A stretch of 64,000 nt of DNA from Actinophytocola gossypii (GCF_025165815.1 NZ_JAFFZE010000006.1:310001-374000), one strand, 5' to 3'; positions 28,793 through 38,293 are shown, counted from the stretch's first letter. Program-made: numbers and translations. The notes: a model not told the origin generated them from the sequence alone.

Positions 28793-30247
28793 TCAGGCGA
28801 GGGCTGTCTGGATTGGGCCGATCGCGAAGTACACCACGAACAGCGCGGCGATGACCCACAGTAGCGGGTGCGTGCCGCGCGCCCGGCCGGTGACCGCGCG
28901 CAGCACCACGTAGCTGACGAACCCGGCCCCGATGCCGTTGGCGATCGAGTAGGTGAACGGCATCACCACGATCGTCAGGAACGCCGGCAGCGCGACGGTG
29001 AAGTCGTCGAAGTCGATCTCCCGGATCTGCGCCATCATCAGCACGCCGACGATCACCAGCGCGGGCGCGGCCGCCTCCACCGGCACCGCCTCGTACAGCG
29101 GCGTGAAGAACATCGCGGCGAGGAACAGCAGGCCGGTGACCACGTTCGCGAGCCCGGTGCGGGCGCCCTCGGCGATCCCGGACGCCGACTCGACGTAGAC
29201 GGTGTTGGAACTCGACGACGCCGCGCCGCCCGCGACCGCGCCGAGCCCGTCCACGAACAGCGCCCGGCCGACCCCGGGCAGCTTCCCGTCCCGGCCGATC
29301 AGCCCGGCCTCCTTGCCCAGCCCGGTCATGGTGCCGATGGTGTCGAAGAAGTCGGTCAGCACCAGGCTGAACACCAGCAGCACCGCGGTGATCACCGGCA
29401 CCTGGACCCAGGCGTCCAGGTTGACCTGGCCGACCAGCGACAGGTCCGGCGTGCTCACCACGTCGTCCGGGACGGCCGGGTAGCCGAGGTTCCAGCCGGT
29501 CGGGTCGGTCCCGCCGGACCGGCCGGCGCCCACGACGGCCTCGACGACGATCGCGATCACCGTCGAGCCGAGCACCCCGATCAGGATGGCGCCCTTGACC
29601 CGCTTGGCGACCAGGATCCCGGTCAGCAGCAGCCCGACGACGAACACGGCCGTCGGCCAGGACGCGATCGAGCCGTCGATGCCGAGCCCGACCGGGACCG
29701 TCGTGTTCGCCGCGTCCGGCACCCGGCGCACGAACCCGGCGTCGACCAGGCCGATGAGCGTGATGAACAACCCGATCCCGACCGCGATCGCGGCCTTCAG
29801 CGACGCCGGGACCGCGTTGAACACCATCGTGCGCACCCCGGTGACCACCAGGATCAGCACCACGACCCCGTTGACCAGCACCAGGCCCATCGCGGCCGGC
29901 CAGCTCATCTGCGGCGCGATGGTGACCGCGACGAACGCGTTGATCCCGAGCCCGGTGGCCATCGCGAACGGGTAGTTGGCGACGAGTCCGAACAGGATCG
30001 TCATCACCCCGGCGACCAGCGCGGTGACCGCGGCCACCTGCCCGGCCGGCAGGATCGCGCCGAACGCGTCGTCGTGCGTGGTCGGACTGTCCGGGTCGGC
30101 GGAGAAACTACCGATGATCAGCGGGTTCAGCACGACGATGTAGGCCATCGTGACGAAGGTGACCAGGCCGCCGCGGACCTCCCGGCCCGGGGTCGAGCCG
30201 CGTTCGGAGATCCGGAAGAAACGGTCCAGCGCCGTCCTGGTGCTCAT
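28793..30247 (-). CDS. NCS2 purine permease (AzgA/PbuG-like)
   Basis: 484-residue inner-membrane protein with 12-14 helices of the NCS2 AzgA-like family, which import adenine, guanine or hypoxanthine with protons. Family segments are FVTMAYIVVLNP at the start, GLGINAF, and SSSSNTVYVESASGIAEGART, then LFLAAMFFTPL and GVLMM. ATG 30247 is chosen. Divergent from the DUF2530 gene at 30268 with 20 bp between, and 13 bp upstream of the marR start on the same strand but ending there, so it is a separate unit or leads into marR. Confidence 0.92.
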   Translation of the reverse strand: MSTRTALDRFFRISERGSTPGREVRGGLVTFVTMAYIVVLNPLIIGSFSADPDSPTTHDDAFGAILPAGQVAAVTALVAGVMTILFGLVANYPFAMATGLGINAFVAVTIAPQMSWPAAMGLVLVNGVVVLILVVTGVRTMVFNAVPASLKAAIAVGIGLFITLIGLVDAGFVRRVPDAANTTVPVGLGIDGSIASWPTAVFVVGLLLTGILVAKRVKGAILIGVLGSTVIAIVVEAVVGAGRSGGTDPTGWNLGYPAVPDDVVSTPDLSLVGQVNLDAWVQVPVITAVLLVFSLVLTDFFDTIGTMTGLGKEAGLIGRDGKLPGVGRALFVDGLGAVAGGAASSSSNTVYVESASGIAEGARTGLANVVTGLLFLAAMFFTPLYEAVPVEAAAPALVIVGVLMMAQIREIDFDDFTVALPAFLTIVVMPFTYSIANGIGAGFVSYVVLRAVTGRARGTHPLLWVIAALFVVYFAIGPIQTALA

Positions 30248-30267
30248 GGGACGGTAGCCTCGCAAAC

Positions 30268-30546
30268 GTGCCTGGTGAAGCGGAACCCGACGCGCGGAAG
30301 ATCCCCCCACCGCCGTTGCCGCCACGGCTGCTCGCCCTGGCGCCGATCGTCTACGTCGGCACGACCCTGTGGTTCCTCGCGCTCGCCGTCCTCGCCGTCG
30401 GCCACTACGCCTTCGACGTGTTCCCGCCCATCTGGATGTGGACCGCCCTCGCCGGCTCCGTCCTCGGCCTGATCGGCATCCCGATCATGCTCTGGCAACG
30501 CAACGCCTCCCGCCGCGGCGCCAGAGGCGCCCAGAAGATCCGCTGA
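30268..30546 (+). CDS. DUF2530 membrane protein
   Basis: 92-residue protein with a Pro-rich start (IPPPPLPPRLLALAP) and two membrane helices (VGTTLWFLALAVLAVG and a GSVLGLIGIPIMLW segment), ending in a basic tail. This matches DUF2530, a small actinobacterial membrane family of unknown role. GTG 30268 starts 20 bp from the divergent permease gene. Its TGA is followed after 2 bp by the 22-bp repeat array. Confidence 0.85.
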   Translation: MPGEAEPDARKIPPPPLPPRLLALAPIVYVGTTLWFLALAVLAVGHYAFDVFPPIWMWTALAGSVLGLIGIPIMLWQRNASRRGARGAQKIR

Positions 30547-30548
30547 CC

Positions 30549-30741
30549 CCGCGAGTCGTACCTTCCCGTCGCGCGAGTCGTACGTTCCGGTCGCGCGAGT
30601 CGTACGTTCCGGTCGCGCGAGTCGTACGTTCCGGTCGCGCGAGTCGTACGTTCCGGTCGCGCGAGTCGTACGTTCCGGGAGCGTACGACTCGCCGGACGG
30701 GAGCGTACGACTCGCCGGACGGGAGCGTACGACTCGCGAGG
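30549..30741. repeat. Head-to-head 22-bp repeat array, locus 1
   Basis: Six direct copies of a 22-bp unit with core GCGAGTCGTACGTTCC (GAGTC starts at 30553, 30575, 30597, 30619, 30641, 30663) are followed by three inverted copies (GTACGACTC at 30683, 30705, 30727). Period is exactly 22 bp and there are no spacers. The array fills the space between two converging stop codons (30544-30546 and 30742-30744), and both ends start at a similar distance from the TGA. The whole folds as a long imperfect hairpin in either transcript. Confidence 0.9.
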
Positions 30742-33558
30742 TCAGGGGAGCAGGGTGTCGGGGTCGTCGAGGAGGGCGGCGAAGGTGTGGCGGGCGGGCC
30801 AGTGGGCGGTGGCCCAGGCCAGGGCGCGGGCCAGGCCGGCGGTGGTGTCGGTGCAGTGCACGACGCCGCCGTCCACCCACCAGGGGACCTCGTGGTCGAT
30901 CAGGCCGATGCGGACGGTCAGGCGCTCGTGCACGATCGGTCCGCCGGGTGGGACCGGGACGCCGACCAGGTCGCACGCGTCGACCACCGCGCCGAGGTCG
31001 GTCCAGGCGACCGGCTCCGCGCGCTCACGGACCACGCCGACGACCACCTCGGTGGCCAGGGGCAGGTCGAGCAGGTCGGCCAGGGGCTCGGCTAGGTCGA
31101 AGTCGAGGCCGACGGTCACCGCGCGCTCGGGAGCCAGGACACCCAGCACCCATGGCGCGTCGAGCACCACACCCTCGGCGGCCGGCAGCACGGCGCCGGT
31201 GAGCGTGCGGACCGCGATCGGGGCCTCGACCTCGTCGGCGGCGACGTCGCCGTCGCGTACGGCCCTGGCCAGGGCGGCGTGGGCGCGCATCGTCGCCCCG
31301 GCACCGACCGGGCGGTCCGCGTCGGCCAGGCGGTCGAGCAGGTCCTCCGCGTCGGCCGGGTCGGTGACGTCGAGGTGGTCGCGGACGCCGACGGCACGCA
31401 GCACGGACGGCGCCAGGTCCGGCGGGGCCGCGTCGTACAGGCCGGCCAGGGCGTCGGCGTCCGGCATCCGCAGCGTGCGCGGCGGCTGCCCGTCGAGCAG
31501 GGCGTGCCGGCCGATCCACCAGCCGGTGTAGCCGTGCGGCTCGTGCAGGGCCTGCCAGGTCTCCGGACTCGCCGCCAGCAGCGCCAGCACGGCCGGCCAG
31601 GCGTCGTCGGCGACCAGGTCGAGGTCGCGCACCGCGGTCATCCGGGTCGGCGGCTCGGGCAGCGACTCCCACCAGTCCTGCTCGTCGGCGAGGTCGTGGT
31701 CCGGCCCGGCCGGTGACTCGTCGACGACGACGGCGAACGTGTCGAGCACGCCGACCGCGGTGAGCACGTCCCTGGGCCAGGCGCGCGCGGTGTCGTCGGC
31801 CAGGACGCCGAGCGGGGTGTCCTCGTCGAGCAGGTCGAGCAGGGGAGAGTCGGGCAGGGCCAGTTCGTCGGCGCGGCGCCAGTCGCCCGCGCTGTCGCGG
31901 AGGGCGAGGGCCGCGAGCCAGGGGCGTTCGCCGGGGCGGGCGCCGGTCGCGTCGACGAGCGCCCGGACCGATTCGTGCAGGTCCGTGAGGTCCATGCCGG
32001 ACTCGGCGTCGTCGACGCTGCGTTCCACGTCGTCGCGCAGGGAGTCGAGCAGGTCGTGCGCACCGCCGCGGCGGGCACCGAGGCGTTCGAGCAGCGGGTG
32101 CGCGGCGTCGGGATGCACCGCGTCACCGATGGCGACGGCACCGAGGTCGGCGTCGATCAGCAGGGCGCCGCGCGGGCCGGGGATCGTGCGGCCGTCGACC
32201 ATCGGCACCGGGAGCGCGCCGAGGGCCTCCCGCGCGTCGGCGTCGACCTCGGCGAGCGGGGCCAGGGCGTCGTAGAGCCGGTGCCACCAGGCCGGGTCGC
32301 GGTCGATCCCGGTGACGGCGGCGACGAGGTCGGCGGCGTGCAGGCGCCTGGTGTCGAGCGCGGCGAGGGCGGCGGCGTGCTCGGGCGCGGCGAACTCGGC
32401 GGTGACCAGGCCGGGGACGACGTCGGCGAGCAGGTCGGCCAGGGCCGGGCTGTCGACGGGCAGCAGGGCGGCCGCGGCGGGGGAGACGGGGTCGCCGGTC
32501 GGGCGGGGGAGCCAGGGGGTGGCGCGGAGCGCGCCGAGGACGCCCTGGCGGAGCTTGTCGTCCACTTCGGACAGTGGGAAATCGGGGAGCGGTACCAGGT
32601 TCGTGCGCGCGGCGGGTTCGAGGTGGTCGAGCAGGCGGGGGTAGGCGCGGATCGCGGCGTCGAGCACGAGGTCGGTGGCGGGGCCGGGGGCGACGCGGCG
32701 GCGGGTGGTCTCGACCGGGAGGGTGGCTATCAGCCTGGCGGGCAGGGAGAGCCGCTCGTCGGTCGGCGTCGGCGCGTGCAGGACCGGGTGCTCGGCGCGG
32801 TCCGTGCTGTACGCCCAGCAGATTGTCCACTGTGGACGCTGTTCGGTGGCGGCGACCAGGTTCGCGGGCAGTTCGCCGGAGTCGCGGACGGTGACCCAGC
32901 GGGTGACGCCGTCCGGCGCGTGCAGTTCGTCGCCGTCCCGGTGCCAGACGCGGTCGCCGATCTCGACCCGGGTGAGGCCGTCGAGGGACAGCAGCAGGTC
33001 GACGGCCTGGTCGGCGAACTCGTCGAGCAGGGCGGCGGGGTCGACGTCGTCCCGCAGCGGCAGCCGGACCTCGGTGTCGAAGCCGTCCGGCGGGGGCTCG
33101 TCGGTCGGCCAGGGGAGCCGGAGGACGGGGACGCGGCCGGTGACGTCCGCGGCCTCCCGGGTGCGCTCGGCGGAGAACGCGACGCCGCCGGTCCGGGACA
33201 CCACGCGGGGCGCGTCGGTCACGGTGAGCACCGCGGCGAACCCGACGCCGAACCGCCCGACGCCGTCACGTTTGGCGGACGCGCGCAGGGAGGCGAGCGA
33301 GGCGACCCCGTCGCGGTCCAGCGGTGTGCCGGTGTTGGCGACCCGCAGCTCCCGGTCCACCACGGACACCCGGAGCCGGGCGTCCTGCCCGGCGGCGTCG
33401 GCGGCGTTCTGGGCGAGCTCGACGAGCAGGCGGTCGCGGTAGCCGCCGAGGTAGAGATCCTCCTCGGCGTTGGCGTCCTCGCGGAACCGGGTGGGCGAGG
33501 ACGCCCAGGAGGAGAGCACGGCGTGCCGCAGCCGCGCGGTGTCGAAGGGGTCGTTCAC
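30742..33558 (-). CDS. Sacsin/Hsp90-like GHKL ATPase-domain protein
   Basis: 938-residue protein with an N-terminal sacsin/Hsp90-type ATP-binding domain. The N-box is ELAQNAADA near residues 43-51, the G1-like segment is VANTGTP and the G2-type loop is GRFGVGFAAVL near 108. The remaining 650 residues, mainly acidic with Leu/Asp/Pro patches, match no domain I recognise. Such proteins are widespread in actinobacteria but uncharacterised; a chaperone-like or DNA-related ATPase role is possible. GTG 33558 overlaps the DUF3027 stop (GTGA), so the two are translated together. The 3' end abuts repeat array 1. Confidence 0.82.
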   Translation of the reverse strand: MNDPFDTARLRHAVLSSWASSPTRFREDANAEEDLYLGGYRDRLLVELAQNAADAAGQDARLRVSVVDRELRVANTGTPLDRDGVASLASLRASAKRDGVGRFGVGFAAVLTVTDAPRVVSRTGGVAFSAERTREAADVTGRVPVLRLPWPTDEPPPDGFDTEVRLPLRDDVDPAALLDEFADQAVDLLLSLDGLTRVEIGDRVWHRDGDELHAPDGVTRWVTVRDSGELPANLVAATEQRPQWTICWAYSTDRAEHPVLHAPTPTDERLSLPARLIATLPVETTRRRVAPGPATDLVLDAAIRAYPRLLDHLEPAARTNLVPLPDFPLSEVDDKLRQGVLGALRATPWLPRPTGDPVSPAAAALLPVDSPALADLLADVVPGLVTAEFAAPEHAAALAALDTRRLHAADLVAAVTGIDRDPAWWHRLYDALAPLAEVDADAREALGALPVPMVDGRTIPGPRGALLIDADLGAVAIGDAVHPDAAHPLLERLGARRGGAHDLLDSLRDDVERSVDDAESGMDLTDLHESVRALVDATGARPGERPWLAALALRDSAGDWRRADELALPDSPLLDLLDEDTPLGVLADDTARAWPRDVLTAVGVLDTFAVVVDESPAGPDHDLADEQDWWESLPEPPTRMTAVRDLDLVADDAWPAVLALLAASPETWQALHEPHGYTGWWIGRHALLDGQPPRTLRMPDADALAGLYDAAPPDLAPSVLRAVGVRDHLDVTDPADAEDLLDRLADADRPVGAGATMRAHAALARAVRDGDVAADEVEAPIAVRTLTGAVLPAAEGVVLDAPWVLGVLAPERAVTVGLDFDLAEPLADLLDLPLATEVVVGVVRERAEPVAWTDLGAVVDACDLVGVPVPPGGPIVHERLTVRIGLIDHEVPWWVDGGVVHCTDTTAGLARALAWATAHWPARHTFAALLDDPDTLLP

Positions 33559-34967
33559 CCGTCCGCCGGCCGTTGCCCGGTGCTGTCCTCCGGCCCGTCG
33601 GTCTCCCGCACGTCGGTCTCGGTGGTGACGAGGGGTTCGAGCGGCGCCGCGGGCTCGGCCTCCGGCGGAGGCTCCGGGGAGGATGCGGACGCGAGCGCCC
33701 CCTCGGACGCAGGCTCGGCCTCTGGCTCGGGCGCGGCCTTGGACGCGGCCTTGGACGCGGACTCCGACGCGGACTCCGACGCGGACTCGACCTCGGATGC
33801 GGACTCGGACGCGGGCTCGGACGCGGACGAGGACGAGGACGAGGGCCTCGGCGAAAGCTCGGCCTCCGGCGAAAGCTCGGCCTCCGGCGAGGACGTGGGG
33901 TCGGCCTCGGACGCGGGCTCCGGTGCGGGCGCGGCCTCGGGTGCGGCCTTCGGTGAAGGCGAGGGCGAGGGCTCGGTCTCCGGGGAGGATGTCGGCGCGG
34001 CCTCGGACGCGGATTCCGGTGCGGGCGCGGCCTCGGGTGCGGCCTTCGGTGAAGGCGAGGGCGAGGGCTCGGCCTCCGGGGAGGATGTCGGCGCGGCCCC
34101 GGACGCGGATTCCGGTGCGGGCGCGGCCTCGGGTGCGGCCTTCGGTGAAGGCGAGGGCGAGGGCTCGGCCTCCGGGGAGGATGTCGGCGCGGCCTCGGAC
34201 GCGGGCTCCGGCGTGGGCAGGGGCTCCACGTCCAGTTGGGCGTCGTCGTAGATGAGGTTGGCTACGAGGACGGGGGAGACCTGCTCTACCTCTGCTTCGG
34301 AGTGGGCGCCGCAGCCGTACTCGACGTGTACCACGTGTGCGTCGGCCGGGGACATCTCGTTGCCGCAGGTGCCGAAGGCCGCCCGGAGCGAACCCGCCAG
34401 TGGCAGGTAGAAGCCGCACGTCCCGCACTGGCCGGGCGCCGAGCGGGCCATGTCCGACCGCGGGCCGAACTCGCCGTTGCGCCACCGCGACGCGGCGTCC
34501 TCGCGCGCCGGTCGCGCCATCACCCTGGTCCGGCCGAGGCCGACCTCACGGGCGACCTCCTCCACCGCGGGATCGTCGGAGGCCAGGTACGCGGGCACCA
34601 GCCGAGGATCGTCCGGCGCCGCCGGCAGCAGGTCGCCGACCCCGAGGTCGCCGGCCTGGACCCGGCGCTCCCACGGCACCCAGTCCGGCGCGACCAGCGC
34701 GTCCGGGCCGGGCAGCAGGACGACCTCGCTGACCGTCGCGTCCGTGTCCGGGCCCGCGCTCGCGACCGTCGCCGCCCAGCGCCAGCCCCGGTAGCCGGGC
34801 TTGTGCGCCTCGAACAGGTGGGTGACGGCCGAATCGCCGTCGATCTGCGCGCCGACGTGCGCGCCGACCTCCTCGTCGCCCGCCTCCTGCTGGGCGGCGG
34901 CGCGCGCGAGGTCGACCTCCGCGACCAGCGCGGGGTCGTTCAGCTCGTCGGTCTGCGGCACACTCAT
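33555..34967 (-). CDS. DUF3027 protein with C-terminal 32-residue tandem repeats
   Basis: 470-residue protein. The N-terminal 240 residues are the DUF3027 domain (GYRGWRWAATVA, LVPAYLASDDPAVEEVARE) with a Cys pair region (GQCGTCGFYLPLAGSLRAAFGTCGNE ... EYGCGAHSEA), suggesting zinc binding. The C-terminal 230 residues are acidic Ala/Pro/Ser/Glu repeats of 32 residues. ATG 34967 is used. It overlaps the sacsin-like ATPase downstream and is divergent from the glutaminyl cyclase. The repeats are probably a disordered arm of variable length between strains. Confidence 0.85.
   Translation of the reverse strand: MSVPQTDELNDPALVAEVDLARAAAQQEAGDEEVGAHVGAQIDGDSAVTHLFEAHKPGYRGWRWAATVASAGPDTDATVSEVVLLPGPDALVAPDWVPWERRVQAGDLGVGDLLPAAPDDPRLVPAYLASDDPAVEEVAREVGLGRTRVMARPAREDAASRWRNGEFGPRSDMARSAPGQCGTCGFYLPLAGSLRAAFGTCGNEMSPADAHVVHVEYGCGAHSEAEVEQVSPVLVANLIYDDAQLDVEPLPTPEPASEAAPTSSPEAEPSPSPSPKAAPEAAPAPESASGAAPTSSPEAEPSPSPSPKAAPEAAPAPESASEAAPTSSPETEPSPSPSPKAAPEAAPAPEPASEADPTSSPEAELSPEAELSPRPSSSSSSASEPASESASEVESASESASESASKAASKAAPEPEAEPASEGALASASSPEPPPEAEPAAPLEPLVTTETDVRETDGPEDSTGQRPADG
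33889..34272 (-). repeat. Four 96-bp tandem repeats inside the DUF3027 gene
   Basis: Unit starts (GAGGAYGTSG) fall at 33889, 33985, 34081 and 34177, a period of exactly 96 bp or 32 codons, so copy changes keep the frame. The three right-hand copies are almost identical, pointing to recent duplication. Confidence 0.85.
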
Positions 34968-35006
34968 CACAGACGATTGTGCCGTACGCATGTGAGGCTG
35001 GTTCCC

Positions 35007-35798
35007 GTGAGGGCTCCGTTGACGCTCGTCGCCCTGTTGCTGGTCACCTCGTGCGCCGCCACCCCGCGCGCCGAGACGCCGCCGCCCGCCGCCGCCGACA
35101 CCCTGCGCCCCGAGGTGATCGAGGTCCGCCCGCACGACCCGACCGCGTTCACCCAGGGCCTCGAACTCGCCGACGGCGTCCTCTACGAGGGCACCGGGCT
35201 GGAGGGCCGCTCGGCCATCCGCGCACTCGACCCGGAGACCGGCGAGGTGCGGCGGGCGGAGGCGCTGCCGGGCGACGTCTTCGGCGAGGGCATCACCGTC
35301 GTCGGCGACACGATCTGGCAGCTGACCTGGCGGGACGGCATCGCGTTCCGGCGCGACCGGGCGACCCTCGCCGAGCGGGACCGCGTCTCCTACGAGGGCG
35401 AGGGCTGGGGCCTCTGCCACGACGACACCCGGCTGGTGATGAGCGACGGCACCGCCGAGCTGACCTTCCGCGACCCGGACACCTTCGCCGAGACCGGCAG
35501 CGTCGAGGTCCGGGACGAGGCCGGGAACCCGGTCCAGCGGCTCAACGAACTCGAGTGCGTGGACGGCGCCGTCTACGCGAACGTCTGGCAGACCGACCGG
35601 ATCGTGCGGATCGACCCGGCCACCGGCGACGTCACCGCGACCGTCGACCTCACCGGCCTGCTGCCCGAAGAGGACAGCGCCGGCGCCGACGTGCTCAACG
35701 GGATCGCCGCCGTCCCGGGCACCGACCGGTTCCTGGTGACCGGGAAGCTGTGGCCGAAGATGTTCCTGGTGAGGTTCGTCACCGGTGACGACGGGTGA
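35007..35798 (+). CDS. Secreted glutaminyl-peptide cyclotransferase (plant-type QC), lipoprotein
   Basis: 263-residue enzyme that makes N-terminal pyroglutamate. The signal peptide and lipobox (LLVTSC) end near Cys14. The mature part is the five-bladed plant-type QC propeller: FTQGLELADGVLYEGTGLEG at the active site, then EGEGWGLCHD and LNELECVDG and IAAVPGTDRFLVTGKLWPKMF. GTG 35007 has GAGG about 9 nt upstream; GTG 34992 is a longer option. It is divergent from DUF3027 (start 34967), and the MFS gene follows 55 bp later. Confidence 0.9.
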   Translation: MRAPLTLVALLLVTSCAATPRAETPPPAAADTLRPEVIEVRPHDPTAFTQGLELADGVLYEGTGLEGRSAIRALDPETGEVRRAEALPGDVFGEGITVVGDTIWQLTWRDGIAFRRDRATLAERDRVSYEGEGWGLCHDDTRLVMSDGTAELTFRDPDTFAETGSVEVRDEAGNPVQRLNELECVDGAVYANVWQTDRIVRIDPATGDVTATVDLTGLLPEEDSAGADVLNGIAAVPGTDRFLVTGKLWPKMFLVRFVTGDDG

Positions 35799-35853
35799 AA
35801 TCCCCAGCACGAGGGCCTGGTTCCGGCTCCGGAACCGGTCGAAGTACGGCAGG

Positions 35854-37794
35854 ATGGACGGCGTGATTCGTTCCGGTTCGGGTGAGGAGGAGTCGGAGGG
35901 CCGCCGTGGCCGCTCCCGCTCCGGCCGGAAGCGCCGCCGCTGGACCGACCAGCCGCAGCCGTCGATCCAGAACCCACCTCCGCCCCCGCCGCCGTCCCCG
36001 AAGCCGCCGACCGCGCGCTACCAGGCACCCCCGCCGCCGCCCCGGGACGAGCCGCGCGAGGAGCCGCTGACCAACGCGATCCCGCTGCCGCCGCGCGAGG
36101 AACCGCTCACCAACGCCATCCCGACGGCGAGCCCCTACCCGCCGGACCAGCACCGCACCCGCCCGGTCCACCACGAGCCGCCCCAGCCCGCTCCGCAGTG
36201 GGCACCGCCCCAGCCGACGCAGCGGCGCAACTGGCGTGACGTGCCCCCGCCGCGCCGCCACCTGCCGCCGCATCCCCAGCCGACCCGGCGCGAGGAGTTC
36301 CCCGAGACCTACGGCCCGGACGGCTACGCCCGTCAGCCCGGCCAGGAGCACGAGCCCCCGCCGGAGCACCCGGCCGCCGCGCCGCAGTACCCCAAGAAGC
36401 TCACCGTCACCCGTGTCGCCGCGCTGCGCGGCCGGGAGCTGACCGGCAAGGCCGTGTCCGCGTTCCGCCGCGCCGCGAACGCCGACGGCGCCGACAAGTC
36501 CGGCCTCACCTCGCTCACCTACGCCACGATGCTCAACTACGCCAGCGACGCGGCGATGGCCGTGGCACTGGCGAACACGCTGTTCTTCTCCGCGGCCAGC
36601 GCCGACTCCAGCCGCGGCAAGGTCGCCCTGTACCTGCTGATCACGGTGGCGCCGTTCGCGCTGGTGGCGCCGGTCATCGGCCCCGCGCTCGACCGGATCC
36701 AGCGCGGCCGCCGGCTCGCGATGTGCGCGACGTCGGCCGGGCAGGCGCTGATGTGCGTGGTCATGGCGCTGAACTTCGACTCCTGGCTGCTCTACCCCGC
36801 TGCGCTGGGCAAGATGGTGATGTCCAAGTCGTTCACGGTGCTCAAGGCGGCGGTCACGCCGAGGGTGGTGCCGCCGGACATCACGCTGGCCAAGACCAAC
36901 GCCAGGCTGACCGTGTTCGGCCTGGCCGGCGGGGCCGCGTTCGGCGCGGTCGCGACGCTGGTGCTGCAGCTGTTCGGCTCGCCGGGCGCGCTCTGGTTCA
37001 CCGCCGCGATCTGCGTGTTCGGCGCGTTCCAGGCGATGCGCATCCCGGCCTGGGTCGAGGTCACCGAGGGCGAGGTGCCGGCGTCGCTGTCGGCCAACCC
37101 GCAGCAGCCGAAACGACAACCCATGGGCCGACATGTGGTCGTCGCGTTGTCCGGCAACGCGACGATCCGGATCCTCACCGGGTTCCTGATGATGTTCGCC
37201 GCGTTCGCGGTGCGCGCGCAGACCGAGGGCGACCCGTTCATGCAGCTGCTGCTGCTCGGCGTGATCGCCGGCGCGGCGGGGGCGGGCAGCTTCATCGGCA
37301 ACGGGATCGGCGCGCGGATGCACCTGGGGCACCCCGAGCAGGTGGTGCTGGGGTGCATCGCGGGCTGTCTGGCGTCGACGGTGGTCGCGCTGCTGATGGA
37401 GGGGATCGGGACCGCGGCGATCGTCGGGCTCGTCGGTGCCACGGCCAGCGCGCTGGCCAAGAACAGCCTGGACGCGGTGATCCAGGACGACCTGCCGGAG
37501 GAGTCCCGAGCGTCGGCGTTCGGCCGGTCGGAGACGGTGCTGCAGCTGGCGTGGGTGTTCGGCGGGGCGGTCGGCGTGCTGCTGCCGCCGACGTTCTGGA
37601 TCGGGTTCCTGGTGGTGTCGGTCCTGCTCGCGCTCGGGCTGGCCCAGACCATGCTGACCAGGAAGGGCGCGTCGCTGCTGCCGTGGTTCGGCGGCAACCG
37701 CACGGTCCGGCCGCCCCGGACGCCGACCGCGCCGGGAACGCCGGCCGCCGCGTTCCAGGAGGGGCCGCCGAGCGGGTCGGAGGAGCGCACGTAG
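35854..37794 (+). CDS. MFS-type membrane protein with long Pro-rich N-terminal arm
   Basis: 646-residue transporter-like protein. Residues 1 to about 190 form a basic then Pro/Gln/His-rich disordered arm containing a short repeat (REEPLTNAIP appears twice). The rest has about 11-12 membrane helices with an MFS layout (LLITVAPFALVAPVIGPALDRIQRGRRL). The role is unknown; relatives pair with DUF2771 lipoproteins, as here 10 bp downstream. ATG 35854 is preferred (AGG just upstream); a GTG at 35785 would overlap the QC stop, and GTG 35863 would shorten it by three codons. Confidence 0.82.
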   Translation: MDGVIRSGSGEEESEGRRGRSRSGRKRRRWTDQPQPSIQNPPPPPPPSPKPPTARYQAPPPPPRDEPREEPLTNAIPLPPREEPLTNAIPTASPYPPDQHRTRPVHHEPPQPAPQWAPPQPTQRRNWRDVPPPRRHLPPHPQPTRREEFPETYGPDGYARQPGQEHEPPPEHPAAAPQYPKKLTVTRVAALRGRELTGKAVSAFRRAANADGADKSGLTSLTYATMLNYASDAAMAVALANTLFFSAASADSSRGKVALYLLITVAPFALVAPVIGPALDRIQRGRRLAMCATSAGQALMCVVMALNFDSWLLYPAALGKMVMSKSFTVLKAAVTPRVVPPDITLAKTNARLTVFGLAGGAAFGAVATLVLQLFGSPGALWFTAAICVFGAFQAMRIPAWVEVTEGEVPASLSANPQQPKRQPMGRHVVVALSGNATIRILTGFLMMFAAFAVRAQTEGDPFMQLLLLGVIAGAAGAGSFIGNGIGARMHLGHPEQVVLGCIAGCLASTVVALLMEGIGTAAIVGLVGATASALAKNSLDAVIQDDLPEESRASAFGRSETVLQLAWVFGGAVGVLLPPTFWIGFLVVSVLLALGLAQTMLTRKGASLLPWFGGNRTVRPPRTPTAPGTPAAAFQEGPPSGSEERT

Positions 37795-37804
37795 TCTCGC
37801 TGTC

Positions 37805-38293
37805 GTGCGTCTCGTCGTTCTTGTGGTGGCCGGGTTGCTGCTGGTCGGGTGCGGGCAGTCGGAGCCGCCGCCGGAGGACCCGGAGGTCGCCTTCACCGTC
37901 GGCGACACCGAGGTCAGCGCGAAGCCGTACCTGTACTGCGACGTGCAGGTGCAGGACTGCAAGCGGGACAACACCGCGCAGGTCAGTCTGGAGGTCGCGC
38001 CCGGGACGCCGGTGCTGGTGACCGTGCCGGACGAGGTCGCCAAGACCCCGTGGTCGGTGGTCATCCAGTACAAGACCGGAGCCGGCGAGCAGAAGGCCCC
38101 CGAGACCGTGGCCACGTTCGCCCCCGGCAAGGCGACCACCTTCGAGGCCCTGCCGCCCGGCGCGGGCGCCCAGCTGCAGACCGTCGAGGTCAAGCAGGCG
38201 GGCGCCAAGCTCGTCCGCGACGACAAGGGCGAACCGGCCGCCGTGTCCCGTGGCGTCTGGTCCGCCCAGATCGAGGCTCCGGCGAAGCCCTGA
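37805..38293 (+). CDS. DUF2771 lipoprotein
   Basis: 162-residue lipoprotein: hydrophobic leader and lipobox LLVGC with Cys16, then a compact Ig-like domain typical of DUF2771 (YLYCDVQVQDCK, then VTVPDEVAKTPWSVVIQY). Two extra cysteines may form a disulfide. GTG 37805 lies 10 bp after the MFS gene stop. The family is actinobacterial and of unknown function; the tight link suggests an accessory role for the MFS protein. A strong terminator overlaps its stop codon. Confidence 0.88.
   Translation: MRLVVLVVAGLLLVGCGQSEPPPEDPEVAFTVGDTEVSAKPYLYCDVQVQDCKRDNTAQVSLEVAPGTPVLVTVPDEVAKTPWSVVIQYKTGAGEQKAPETVATFAPGKATTFEALPPGAGAQLQTVEVKQAGAKLVRDDKGEPAAVSRGVWSAQIEAPAKP

Noticed and set aside
35785-35853. 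Longer start for the MFS-type protein overlapping the QC stop
   Set aside because: The extra 23 codons have no ribosome site and a composition unlike the arm that follows; ATG 35854 has a better context.
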